NCBI RefSeq assembly: GCF_029909975.1
Contig: NZ_CP094516.1
Coordinates: 7,046,501 to 7,110,500 of the forward strand
Reading direction: 5' to 3'
Source: Bradyrhizobium sp. ISRA430
GTDB taxonomy: Bacteria; Pseudomonadota; Alphaproteobacteria; Rhizobiales; Xanthobacteraceae
Length of the DNA stretch: 64,000 nt
The notes under the pieces were generated by a model that did not search any database, had not been told where the DNA came from, and was given only the letters and a program-made list of their open reading frames with translations. Positions 26,033 through 34,364 of the stretch are shown piece by piece (position 1 is the stretch's first letter; each line of letters opens with the position of its first letter). The position numbers and the translations under genes are program-made.

Positions 26033-27385
26033 TCATAGTGTAGGTGCGGACTGCTTTGTGGTTGTCAGTAGGTTTTCAATCATACGGGCGGTCTCGAAGA
26101 GCTGAGCATCGGATCCGGGTGCGCCAACAATCTGCACAGCGACGGGCAGGCCACGGCTCGGCAAGGCGACCGGCAGGACTAGCGCAGGCGCGCCTACCAG
26201 ATTGAAAAATGAAGTAAACAGCGTAAGCGCATTTCCAATCGGAAAAGTCTCCCCGGCAATGTTCACCTCGACAGTCCCGACTTGCGGCGCCGTAATCGGG
26301 CAGGCAGGTGTCAGCAGGACGTCGAAATTCTGCATGTTCTGCGCAAAGGCTCGCCTGTAAGTTCCTACCAAGCGCATACACTGGATATACTTTTCTGCAG
26401 GCAGCAACTGCCCCAGTATCATGGCGCCGCGCATATCGGCACCGAATCGGTCGCTCGCGCTGGCGAGATTGGCGCCGTGGTAGGCAACGGCTTCGGCCAA
26501 TTGAATTATCAATGAAACTGTACGTGCCTCCGACTGGTCCGGGACTTCGATCGCACCGAAAGTGGCCCCCGACCGCCGCATCTGCTCCTTGGTTAAGAGG
26601 AGCGCGTCGCGCACCGGCGCCTCGCATTTCTGCTCGAAGCCCTCGACTAAGGCAACTCTCAGCGACGCGGCGGAATATGTCGCTGGCGAGAGTTTTGTGA
26701 TCTGCCTCACGACAAGCTCCAGGTCCTCAACTGAGGTCGCCAGTACGCCGGCATGGTCCAGCGACCAGCAATAGGGGATAACGCCGTCGAGACTGATCAG
26801 GCTATAGCTCGGCTTGTACCCGGCAATGCCGCAGAGCGCAGCCGGAACGCGACACGAGCCGCCTGTGTCCGTGCCAAGCGCGAATGGCACGATGCCAGCC
26901 GCGACCGCTGCTGCGGAGCCACTGCTTGAGCCCCCGGCCAGCCTTGTCCCGTCATGCGGGTTGACGACCGTTCCGGCCCAGCCGTTCTCGCCGGTCGCGC
27001 CATAGGCGAATTCGTGGAGATTGGTCTTGCCGATGAGGACGGCCCCGGCTGCGTCGAGCATGCAAATCGCCGCCGCCGACGTGCTCGGTACATTGTTCTC
27101 TAGCACCTTGCTGCCACCGGTGGTTCGGATGCCGCGGGTTTCGAACATGTCCTTCACGGCATAAGGAATTCCATCAAGCGGGCCCAGGGCGCGGCTTGCC
27201 CTTCGCCGCGCATCAGCTTTCCTCGCCTGGAGCAGCGCGTGGTCCGTTGCCACCGTAATAAAGCTCCGCAGCGAGGGATTGGTCCGCTCCGCCGCAGCAA
27301 TGCAGTTCTCAACAATTTCGACCGCGGACAGGCTGCCGTCCTCGAGTGCGGCCGCGATAGCCTTGATTGAGGTCAAATTAGTCAT
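26033..27385 (-). CDS. Amidase signature family hydrolase
   Basis: 450 residues. The Ser-cisSer-Lys triad can be placed: lysine in YAVKDMFETRG, the glycine/serine-rich signature in LAGGSSSGSAAAVAAG, and the nucleophilic serine region in DTGGSCRVPAALCG. It is not GatA-like enough in context to be tRNA amidotransferase, since gatB and gatC are absent. It probably hydrolyses a small amide. It converges on the importer operon and is followed upstream by a dead ATP-grasp gene. A second amidase at 36.1 kb belongs to the decayed duplicate of this locus. Confidence 0.9.
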   Translation of the reverse strand: MTNLTSIKAIAAALEDGSLSAVEIVENCIAAAERTNPSLRSFITVATDHALLQARKADARRRASRALGPLDGIPYAVKDMFETRGIRTTGGSKVLENNVPSTSAAAICMLDAAGAVLIGKTNLHEFAYGATGENGWAGTVVNPHDGTRLAGGSSSGSAAAVAAGIVPFALGTDTGGSCRVPAALCGIAGYKPSYSLISLDGVIPYCWSLDHAGVLATSVEDLELVVRQITKLSPATYSAASLRVALVEGFEQKCEAPVRDALLLTKEQMRRSGATFGAIEVPDQSEARTVSLIIQLAEAVAYHGANLASASDRFGADMRGAMILGQLLPAEKYIQCMRLVGTYRRAFAQNMQNFDVLLTPACPITAPQVGTVEVNIAGETFPIGNALTLFTSFFNLVGAPALVLPVALPSRGLPVAVQIVGAPGSDAQLFETARMIENLLTTTKQSAPTL

Positions 27386-27549
27386 AAAATGAGTCTGATG
27401 TTTGCGCTACGGCACCAGGCGCGACTTGGCTCAAGCCTCTGCAAACGAAAGTCGCTGCTACCGTTGCATGTGGGTACAATCCGCGGCAGATGGGATACCC
27501 GCGGCAGATCTTTGTATCTCTGCGGGCAAACAAAGGGCCGGGTACGCTT

Positions 27550-27849
27550 CGTTAAATCGAAATATTGGTAGACCGTGCCAGCTGTCGCATAGACAGAGCC
27601 GTCGAGGCCCGTGAACTCGCTAGTGCCAGTCGTCGCACGCGGCTGAAGATGTTCCCACATGAGCGCTTCCGGATCGTCAGCATCGATACAGATCGTGTGG
27701 ATGCTTTGCGTCGCGAGATAGCCGTACTCGGCCGACCCAGGCGAGAATAGACTCGGATCAAAACGAAGATGCCCAGCGCATTGGGCGTGCAGTAGATCTT
27801 TTCCATTTGGACCTTCAGGGAGGTTGCGTGCTCGTCCTACCATTCGCAA
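27550..27849 (-). pseudogene. ATP-grasp ligase, N-terminal remnant (paralogue of 31128-32399)
   Basis: The frame contains EYGYLATQSIHTICIDADDPEAL and GSVYATAGTVYQYFDL. These align with QYDYLAAECNEAIHVDTDNQDAL and ETVYATVGALCRHFDL in the intact ATP-grasp gene at 31128. The remnant covers roughly the first 100 residues (pre-ATP-grasp domain). It then loses similarity and runs to a stop at 27382. The ATP-binding domain is missing. It shows that a second ligase once sat between the amidase and the methyltransferase gene. Confidence 0.7.
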
Positions 27850-28037
27850 TTAACCCCCAACTGTAGGCGCGCTTCGTTGGTCCGAGGCCCAAATCGCTAA
27901 TACGCCATTTTCGGCCGTGTCTGACCTCGACCTCAGATTTTTGCGTTGAATGTCTCCTTGTCAAGGGCATCTGAGGTCGGCGCTCGAATCCGAGGGCACC
28001 TCGCAGATGTATTAACATCTGGCTGTTCCTGCGTAGT

Positions 28038-28053
28038 TGGCACGCATTTTGAG
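28038..28053 (+). promoter_or_regulatory. Candidate sigma-54 (RpoN) promoter
   Basis: TGGCACGCATTTTGAG fits the -24/-12 consensus TGGCACG-N4-TTGC except that the last base of TTGC is A. It lies 90 bp before the small peptide gene and directs transcription into the peptide/methyltransferase/ATP-grasp operon. A 10-bp inverted repeat (CGACCTCAGA at 27928-27937, complement at 27970-27979) lies about 60 bp upstream and might bind an activator. No NifA-type TGT-N10-ACA site was found. Confidence 0.4.
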
Positions 28054-28142
28054 AGTCCCTCGTTGCGAGGTGGCATGAGTGTCGACCGATATTCATGTTG
28101 TGGTTCGCGTCGCGACCTAGAAAATGAAGGAGAGAAAAGAGC

Positions 28143-28286
28143 ATGTCAGATCCGTGTCAGATCGCATTCCGTGGAAAGGGACATCTTGGCAACTCCGAAA
28201 CTCCCACGGCATCCTCGCCGCTCCTGTCGAATTCAGCCAGAACCATTCTGATCGACGGCTCCGAACTCAAGGCCAAGCGGCAGTGA
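28143..28286 (+). CDS. Small peptide gene (47 residues) ahead of methyltransferase/ATP-grasp genes
   Basis: ATG at 28143 follows a strong ribosome site (AAGGAGAG). The peptide begins MSDPCQIAFRGKGHLG, has a Ser/Thr/Pro-rich middle (SETPTASSPLLSNS) and ends TILIDGSELKAKRQ. The TGA at 28284-28286 is followed 12 bp later by the GTG of the methyltransferase gene, whose ribosome site GAGGAG overlaps this stop. The position (short peptide, methyltransferase, ATP-grasp ligase) is what a modified-peptide precursor or peptide carrier would have. I recognise no family, and the role is an inference. It could also be a leader ORF with no product function. Confidence 0.5.
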   Translation: MSDPCQIAFRGKGHLGNSETPTASSPLLSNSARTILIDGSELKAKRQ

Positions 28287-28298
28287 GGAGCAAGTGCG

Positions 28299-29153
28299 GT
28301 GCACAGCAGCCTTCAAGGAACGAAGCACGATTTCACATCTGTCTATAATTGTCGCTGGCCCCACTCCTATTTTCGCGCCCATCTAGCCCTGGACTATGTG
28401 ATTCCAGATCGGGCCAAGCCCATCTTCGAAAGGATCTTCGCCGATTATCGACGTGTTCGACGCAAAACCAGGCTGAAGATTATCGATGTCGGTTGCTCCT
28501 ATGGCGTGAACGCTGCTTTACTGCGCACCGATCTCGATCTCGATGAACTTTATGCCGCCTATCTGGAACCCAGCGGCTCTCTCTCTGGCCGACAGGAGAT
28601 CGAGCATGCCAATTTCTTTCGCAATCGTGGTCTCCGCAACGACATCCGGTTCGTCGGCGTAGATCCATCGTTCCGGGCTGTTCGTTATGCGCAGAACCTG
28701 GGCCTTTTGGAAGCTGGCATCACGGCTGATCTGGAAACCCGTGACTTGACCGTCGAGGAATATGGCGCTCTCGCGGATGCGGACATTCTCATCAGCACAG
28801 GCTGTGTGGGCTACGCCACCGAGCTAACCTTTGCACGTGTGTATCATGCTTCGGCGATTTCACGCCCCTGGGTCATCACCTTTGCAATGCATCCCTTCAG
28901 TTATGACGGCATAGCCGCAGTCCTTCGGGATTTCGGGTTGGAAACCAACCTCATCGACCGGTTTAGACAACGCCAGCGACGCTTCTCCACGCCAGCGGAA
29001 CGTGAGACAATCCTGAACGCCATGGCCAAACGCGGCATAGAGGATCGCTTAGAGCGCACGACCGGCTATGTCTACGCATCCTGCTACATCTCTGCACCGC
29101 CAGGCGAAGCGCTCTGCTGCTCTCATGGCCAGGCGCATCTTAGGGGGTCGTGA
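28299..29153 (+). CDS. Class I SAM-dependent methyltransferase
   Basis: 284 residues starting at GTG with GAGGAG eight bases upstream. Motif I is IIDVGCSYGVNAAL near residue 67, and the acidic residue of motif II is in FVGVDPSFRAVRYA. The DADILISTGCVGY segment fits motif IV. No close named family is recognised. It follows the 47-residue peptide ORF by 12 bp and precedes the D-Ala-D-Ala-ligase-like gene. Its product may methylate the peptide or a small substrate of the ligases. Both are inferences. Confidence 0.82.
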   Translation: MHSSLQGTKHDFTSVYNCRWPHSYFRAHLALDYVIPDRAKPIFERIFADYRRVRRKTRLKIIDVGCSYGVNAALLRTDLDLDELYAAYLEPSGSLSGRQEIEHANFFRNRGLRNDIRFVGVDPSFRAVRYAQNLGLLEAGITADLETRDLTVEEYGALADADILISTGCVGYATELTFARVYHASAISRPWVITFAMHPFSYDGIAAVLRDFGLETNLIDRFRQRQRRFSTPAERETILNAMAKRGIEDRLERTTGYVYASCYISAPPGEALCCSHGQAHLRGS

Positions 29154-29548
29154 CCGCAGTGCGGTTTAGTCGATTCGAAGATGGAGTTCCGAATGGTACA
29201 AGGCTGATGGCAGCACTCGGGAGGAGCTTAAAGCCGTCACGCTACGCACGGATATCCCGCGGCAGATTGGCGAAGTCGGATAAGCGGGGATCGTCGGCAT
29301 CCAACCTTCCATGTTCTCGCGGTGTCCGATTGAAGACCCCTATGTTCGCAAGCCGACATAATTGGATCTACGCACTTCATCGGCGCGGCCCAAACCACAT
29401 CCTTTCCGTCTTTGCTCGTCGCGACCGCTTTGGTGGCGCGCCGATTGCAGGGAATGGAAGCGCTTCGGGTCTAGATACGCTATTGCTCTTGATTGGCGAA
29501 ATCCGAGCGCATGAACGTGATAGCGGGCAATCATCCAGGGAGTCGCTC
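29154..29548. other. Spacer between methyltransferase and ATP-grasp gene
   Basis: The ATP-grasp frame is open upstream to a GTG at 29150 overlapping the methyltransferase stop, but the extra 133 codons are rich in Arg and Ser, lack family similarity and look non-coding. I place the start at 29549 instead. No other gene is supported here. Confidence 0.4.
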
Positions 29549-30574
29549 ATGCGAGTAGCCATCGCGCGGAATAATGATCACATGGGTGTGATCAACCGAT
29601 TCGGTCAATCTTGTCGTGAGGAGTACGATCGCAACGCGGTCGACCGAATAGTAGCGGCCCTGCAGGAAGGCGGCCACGAAACATTGCTCTGTGAAGCCGA
29701 CAAGGGACTACTCGCCACGCTCGAACGGTTTATGCCACCTGATCCGCAAGCTCCGCCCGCCGGCATCGTCTTCAATTTGGCGAACGGAATTCAGGGGGAG
29801 TGCCGGTTGTCCCACGTTCCGGCCATGCTCGAGTTGGCGGGAGTGCCCTACACTGGTGCGGGACCGCTTGGGAACGCGCTGGCGCTCGACAAGGTGATCA
29901 CCAAGACGCTGATGCGCGATCGCGGCGTGCCGACACCGAACTTTCGTGTCATGCGCCGCAGCACCGAAACAACCTGCGATTTGCGATTCCCCGTGGTGGT
30001 AAAGCCCCGTTCCGAGTCCACCAGCTTCGGATTGCAGATCGCACATGAGCCCGCTCAGCTGAGGCAGGCAGTAGAAGCGATCGTGACGCAGTATGCGCAG
30101 GATGCGCTTGTCGAAGAATACATCGAGGGGCGGGAAATTTATGTTGGCCTGTTGGGAAACGGGGAGCCCGAAACCCTGCCGCTGGTAGAGCAGGATTTCG
30201 GCGACCGCGAAATGCGCATCTTTACTAACGACGACAAAGAGCGCATGGCGCTCGCGCCTATTTGCCCGGCACAAGTCGATAGCAGGCTTGCGACAATGCT
30301 GCGGGATATGTCGGTCGCGACGTTCCGTGCGTGCCAGTGTCGCGACTATGCCCGCGTCGACATTCGGATCGACCGCTCTGGCCAACCATTTGTACTGGAG
30401 ATCAACTCGATACCGGCGCTGCGCGGCATTTATGTTCAGGCCGCGAGCGCCGCCGGATATAGCTTCTCGAGCTTGATCAATCGCATCCTCGATGTGGCCC
30501 ATACGCGATATTTCGGGGTCGGCGCCCCCCAGTCGGAACGCGCGTCGACTCGCGACGCAAGTGCTCCGAATTAG
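29549..30574 (+). CDS. ATP-grasp ligase, D-alanine-D-alanine ligase-like
   Basis: 341 residues from the ATG at 29549, the usual length for Ddl-like proteins. Landmarks are NLANGIQGECRLSHVPAML (the Ddl N-terminal region), GVPYTGAGPLGNALALDK, FPVVVKPRSESTSFGL for the ATP-binding lysine loop, EEYIEGREIYVGLLG, and the metal site DYARVDIRIDRSG with FVLEINSIPALRG. True Ddl genes sit in the mur-fts cluster. This one is beside a methyltransferase, so it probably joins non-cell-wall substrates such as an amino acid and an amine or peptide. Confidence 0.85.
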   Translation: MRVAIARNNDHMGVINRFGQSCREEYDRNAVDRIVAALQEGGHETLLCEADKGLLATLERFMPPDPQAPPAGIVFNLANGIQGECRLSHVPAMLELAGVPYTGAGPLGNALALDKVITKTLMRDRGVPTPNFRVMRRSTETTCDLRFPVVVKPRSESTSFGLQIAHEPAQLRQAVEAIVTQYAQDALVEEYIEGREIYVGLLGNGEPETLPLVEQDFGDREMRIFTNDDKERMALAPICPAQVDSRLATMLRDMSVATFRACQCRDYARVDIRIDRSGQPFVLEINSIPALRGIYVQAASAAGYSFSSLINRILDVAHTRYFGVGAPQSERASTRDASAPN

Positions 30575-31127
30575 CAGCATGTTAGGCTCTCGTTCTGCCG
30601 CTCGCATGGATTCGATGCAGGGCGCTTCCTTGGCCATGTGCGGATGCGTCACCTACCAGATGCCGCAGTATTGCTGCTTGCCCGTGAGCTGTAGAAGTCT
30701 TTTTCAGCGAACGGCATGCAGAGCAACGTAACGACGCTGACGGTCTCGAATTACTTTCGGGCGGCAGATGAAATTGGACGCAAGTGCGGTCTCCAGCAAC
30801 ACCTTTGAGGAGTATCACGGAAGTGCCAGCAGATTTTCTTAACTCACGGCACCACCCCACAACTGGCGTTCGGACTGTTCAAATTCGTAGAATACGATTC
30901 GATAGCCGAAAAGCGTGGTCCTGCCGCCAGTCGAGAGCGGGCGACCAGCACTTTCTCAGCGTAGCTACAGAACCACTACTAACCCGAGTGAGTCGCTGAT
31001 ATTGGTACGCTCCCCGGAAAATTTGATGGCAACCTAATCGCAGAGTCTGAGGTCAGGCACGGCTGAAAAGTTGATGCCGATGTGCGCTCGGGCTGAGTAA
31101 ACCATGCAAGATCGGAGTTAACAGCCA
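30575..31127. other. Intergenic stretch with second copy of the dispersed repeat
   Basis: About 550 bp between the two ATP-grasp genes. It holds the inverted 67-bp repeat copy and several frames of 24-30 codons without strong ribosome sites (for example from ATGs at 30714 and 30768). No gene is supported. A GGAG lies 8-11 bases before the next start codon. Confidence 0.4.
30631..30697 (-). repeat. 67-bp dispersed repeat, copy 2 (inverted)
   Basis: The complement of this segment matches 23760-23826 with about seven differences. It starts 56 bp after the stop of the Ddl-like gene. Confidence 0.7.
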
Positions 31128-32399
31128 ATGGCAAGAAGAACGCTCATCCTGCTTGAAGGCACAAGGAGCAACGGTCTCCGATACGTCCAAGCGGCACAGC
31201 GTCTTGGTCTTCATCCAATTACCCTGTCTGCGGATCCAGCTCAGTACGACTATCTTGCGGCAGAATGCAACGAGGCAATCCATGTCGATACAGACAATCA
31301 AGATGCGCTGATCCGCGAATGCGCCCGGCTACGTGCGACCCGTGACGTTGCCGGTATTACGAGCGCCGAGGAAACAGTCTATGCGACAGTTGGCGCGCTC
31401 TGTCGGCATTTCGATCTACCGGGACCAAATCCCGCGTCGATTGAGCGATGCTGCGACAAATTCGCTCAACGTCAGATCCTCGCGGAGGTAGGCGTTCCAA
31501 TACCTGCTTATCACTTGGCGGCGAATGCTACGGACGTAGAAAGCGCTGCCGCAGATATCGGCCTACCGGTAATTCTTAAGCCAGCCGTAGGCCGCGGCAG
31601 CAGCGGTGTCCGATTGTGCCGCAACATCGATGAGTTAGCCCAACACACGGCCTATCTACTGGGCGGGAAGCATACATGGCGGTCCTCGCCAAGGATACTG
31701 GTCGAAGAATTCGCACAAGGCCGCTATTATTGCGCCCATATAATGGGAGATGAGTTAATTGCGATTGCCGCCGCCAGCTTCGGCCCCCCGCCGCATTTCG
31801 TGTTCCGTGAGGGCATCTTCCCAGCCCCGCTGACTGATGACGAGCATGCGCGCATCGCCGATGTTTCGCTGAACTGTTTGCGAGCTCTCGATCTTGGTTG
31901 GGGGCCAACGAACATTGAACTCCGGTGGACGAAGCGTGGCCCAGTCGTCATTGAAGTCAATCCGCGTATTTCTGGAGGTCCTCACTCGATTCAGGCGGCT
32001 TACGGTATTGATCTCGTCACCGAGCACATCAAGCTTGTCATCGGCGACGAAACGGATTTGCGCCGAAAGCATTCGCACACTGCGGCTTGGCGCTCCCTAA
32101 TCCCTGATCGCGATGGCGTCCTCGATTGGATTGATGGCGACGGTCGGGCCGCTGCTGTGCCAGGTGTCACCGAGGTCAAACTGTTTGTTAAACCCAAGAT
32201 GCCGATCGTCAGGAAAGGAGATTACCGAGACTCTATAGGACACGTCATGGCCGCTTCACCTAGCCGTGCCCGGACCGCGGCGATACTTCAGCGTGCCGTC
32301 GACTTGATCAATTGGTCAATCACGCCATTTCCGACTCCAGGCGAACAGGAACAATCTCCGGTCCACGAGCCCTTACCAAGTGCACGCGGCGCCTGGTAG
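31128..32399 (+). CDS. ATP-grasp ligase, amino-acid ligase/carbamoyl-phosphate-synthase-like
   Basis: 423 residues. A pre-ATP-grasp domain (RTLILLEGTRSNGLRYVQAA) is followed by ATP-grasp: LPVILKPAVGRGSSGV for the ATP lysine loop, ILVEEFAQGRYYCAHI, and the metal site NIELRWTKRGPVVIEVNPRISGG. A C-terminal extension of about 100 residues follows, as in L-amino acid ligases of the BacD type. Such enzymes activate a carboxylate as acyl phosphate and join it to an amine. GGAG precedes the ATG. A decayed paralogue lies at 27.6-27.8 kb. Product and substrates are unknown, but the nearby importer and amide hydrolases suggest an amide-linked metabolite. Confidence 0.85.
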   Translation: MARRTLILLEGTRSNGLRYVQAAQRLGLHPITLSADPAQYDYLAAECNEAIHVDTDNQDALIRECARLRATRDVAGITSAEETVYATVGALCRHFDLPGPNPASIERCCDKFAQRQILAEVGVPIPAYHLAANATDVESAAADIGLPVILKPAVGRGSSGVRLCRNIDELAQHTAYLLGGKHTWRSSPRILVEEFAQGRYYCAHIMGDELIAIAAASFGPPPHFVFREGIFPAPLTDDEHARIADVSLNCLRALDLGWGPTNIELRWTKRGPVVIEVNPRISGGPHSIQAAYGIDLVTEHIKLVIGDETDLRRKHSHTAAWRSLIPDRDGVLDWIDGDGRAAAVPGVTEVKLFVKPKMPIVRKGDYRDSIGHVMAASPSRARTAAILQRAVDLINWSITPFPTPGEQEQSPVHEPLPSARGAW

Positions 32400-32484
32400 G
32401 GGATGATGTCGCCGAATAACGGTTCAACCGAGAGCAGTAAAGGGCGGGTGTTTTGACGGGATCGTCAGCTAGGGCAAGATCCAA

Positions 32485-32613
32485 GCCGCAGGCACGCAGG
32501 CCGTAGACGATTATCTTCCGGTGCGCGGCTATATTCTCTGGCGCGTTGCAGGCTGCGATTGTCCTAATGCGCTGCGGATGATGGTCGAAGCCGAAGAAGC
32601 CAATCGCGGCTAA
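32485..32613 (+). pseudogene. hisC (histidinol-phosphate aminotransferase) 3' remnant
   Basis: The frame reads AGTQAVDDYLPVRGYILWRV, then CPNALRMMVEAEEANRG and TAA. This matches the last 40 residues of HisC, where relatives have ILRRVxGYGLPNALRxxIGTEEANR. It lies 35 bp before tyrC, the order seen in many rhizobia (hisC-tyrC). So tyrC seems to have moved with a truncated hisC tail. Confidence 0.65.
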
Positions 32614-32648
32614 TCGCCGTACTCAGCGAGTTTCCTGAAGAGCTACTC

Positions 32649-33644
32649 ATGTCGAAACCCTTGTTTGAAAAGATCGCCTTGGTCGGCATCGGCTTGATCG
32701 GCTCTTCGCTGGCGCGCGTCATACGCCGCGAGGGGCTAGCCGGCCATATAGCCATTGCAACTCGTAGCGCCGAGACCCTAAAGCGCGCCGAGGAGTTGAA
32801 ACTCGGCGATGGCTACACGACCGACGCGAAGGGAGCGGTGCGCGGGGCCGACTTCGTCATCGTCTCAGTGCCCGTCGGTGCTTCCGGCGCCGTGGCTGAG
32901 GAGATCGCACCAGCGCTTAAGAAGGGCGCTATCCTCACCGATGTCGGATCCACTAAAACCTCCGTGATCGCTCAGATGCAGCCCTTCGTGCCGGAGGGCG
33001 TACATTTCATTCCCGGCCATCCGCTGGCCGGCACGGAGAAGTCAGGCCCTGATGCGGGTTTTGCCGAACTGTTCGAGAACCGCTGGTGCATCTTCACGCC
33101 GCTGGAAGACACCGACCCCGCCGCGCTGGAGAAGCTCTCCGAATTCTGGCGCCGCTGCGGCTCCAACATCGACACGATGGACCCGCAGCACCACGACATG
33201 ACACTGGCGATCGTCTCGCACCTGCCCCACATCATCGCCTACAGCATCGTCGGCACGGCAAATGACGTGGAGACGGTCGCACAAAGCAAGGTCATCAAAT
33301 ATTCGGCCTCGGGTTTCCGCGATTTCACTCGCCTCGCCGCTTCCGACCCCACAATGTGGCGCGACGTATGCCTGCACAACCGCGACGCGATCCTCGAAAT
33401 GCTGGGGCGCTTTTCGGAGGATCTCGCATCCCTGCAGAGGGCGATTCGCTGGAGCGAAGCTGACAAGCTGTTCGGCCTCTTTACCCGCACGCGCGCCATC
33501 CGCAGTTCGATCATCGAGGCGGGGCAGGATATCGACATGCCCGATTTCGGCCGTCAGGCAATCGGGCGTCCGCAGATCGCGCAACAGCAGCAGTATAGGG
33601 CTCCGGGCGTCTGCCTCATACCCAGCCCCGCAGCGGGGCCATAA
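32649..33644 (+). CDS. tyrC: Prephenate/arogenate dehydrogenase
   Basis: 331 residues. The N-terminus MSKPLFEKIALVGIGLIGSSLARVI carries the Rossmann GxGxxG, followed by GSTKTSVI and the catalytic GHPLAGTEKSGPDAG region. HHDMTLAIVSHLPHIIAY and FRDFTRLAASDPTMWRD are standard TyrA/TyrC blocks. It oxidatively decarboxylates prephenate or arogenate in tyrosine synthesis. After DIDMPDFGR, where relatives end soon, about 30 extra residues (RQAIGRPQ onward) look unrelated, so the 3' end was probably rearranged. Its conserved partner hisC survives only as a 3' scrap. It may be a second, accessory copy. Confidence 0.88.
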   Translation: MSKPLFEKIALVGIGLIGSSLARVIRREGLAGHIAIATRSAETLKRAEELKLGDGYTTDAKGAVRGADFVIVSVPVGASGAVAEEIAPALKKGAILTDVGSTKTSVIAQMQPFVPEGVHFIPGHPLAGTEKSGPDAGFAELFENRWCIFTPLEDTDPAALEKLSEFWRRCGSNIDTMDPQHHDMTLAIVSHLPHIIAYSIVGTANDVETVAQSKVIKYSASGFRDFTRLAASDPTMWRDVCLHNRDAILEMLGRFSEDLASLQRAIRWSEADKLFGLFTRTRAIRSSIIEAGQDIDMPDFGRQAIGRPQIAQQQQYRAPGVCLIPSPAAGP

Positions 33645-34364
33645 TGTTCTTGATGCAGGGCGAGTAGGCCGCAGGACGCGCCGCGTGTTTGCCGCAACGG
33701 CTTGAGCGGCCTATTGGTACATAACGCTGTTCGAAGATGCGAAAAAGGATGCACACGGGCTTGGATGGACAAAAGATTCGCACGTGATCTCTCGGGGCAA
33801 ACGCTTCAACAAGAGAGCAGAGTTCATCGTTGGGAAATTGAGGAACGAGATCCGGCTTGCCCACACGGGCATCGTCCGCTTGCGCAAGCAGATCTGCCTC
33901 CAATTGATGGACCGACGGCGATGTGCTTGCCGAAAGTGACGAGCGTCGTTCCTCTGGACATCAGCGCCGCTGGAGGCGGCAAGATCTGAACGCTCGATCG
34001 GTTTCTGCTTTGGACTTAGGGTTGGAATGTATCCTCATGGCATGGCTCTCGTTCCCAATATGATAGCGGATTGGAGCGATACTTCTGTCCGAAACGATAG
34101 CGCCGAATATTCTTCACGCGCGGACCTTTGGCCGTTCGGTCAGCTGGAGCCTCGAGTCAACCGACGCGCTCCTGACGTCTGATATTGGATTTGGGATTCC
34201 TATCATTTCGATTGCGTCCAGTTCGATATTTTACTGCCTCGCGGAGACGCGATGTTTAAACATTGAGGAAAACAGTGTGCGTGTAGGACAACGGCGACAA
34301 GATGATGGCGCGATTATTGATCTATCGATCGATTGGCGCGGCGTCGATGCGGGCATGAATCGGC
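33645..34364. other. 720-bp stretch without a supported gene
   Basis: Separates tyrC from the MFS gene. Frames up to 95 codons occur on both strands, but none has a domain, signal or convincing ribosome site. A 51-codon frame from an ATG at 34027 was considered and is not supported. Confidence 0.4.

Noticed and set aside
29150..29548. N-terminal extension of the Ddl-like ATP-grasp protein from a GTG overlapping the methyltransferase stop
   Set aside because: The overlap looks attractive, but the 133 added residues have no family similarity. MRVAIARNND at 29549 is the natural Ddl-like start.
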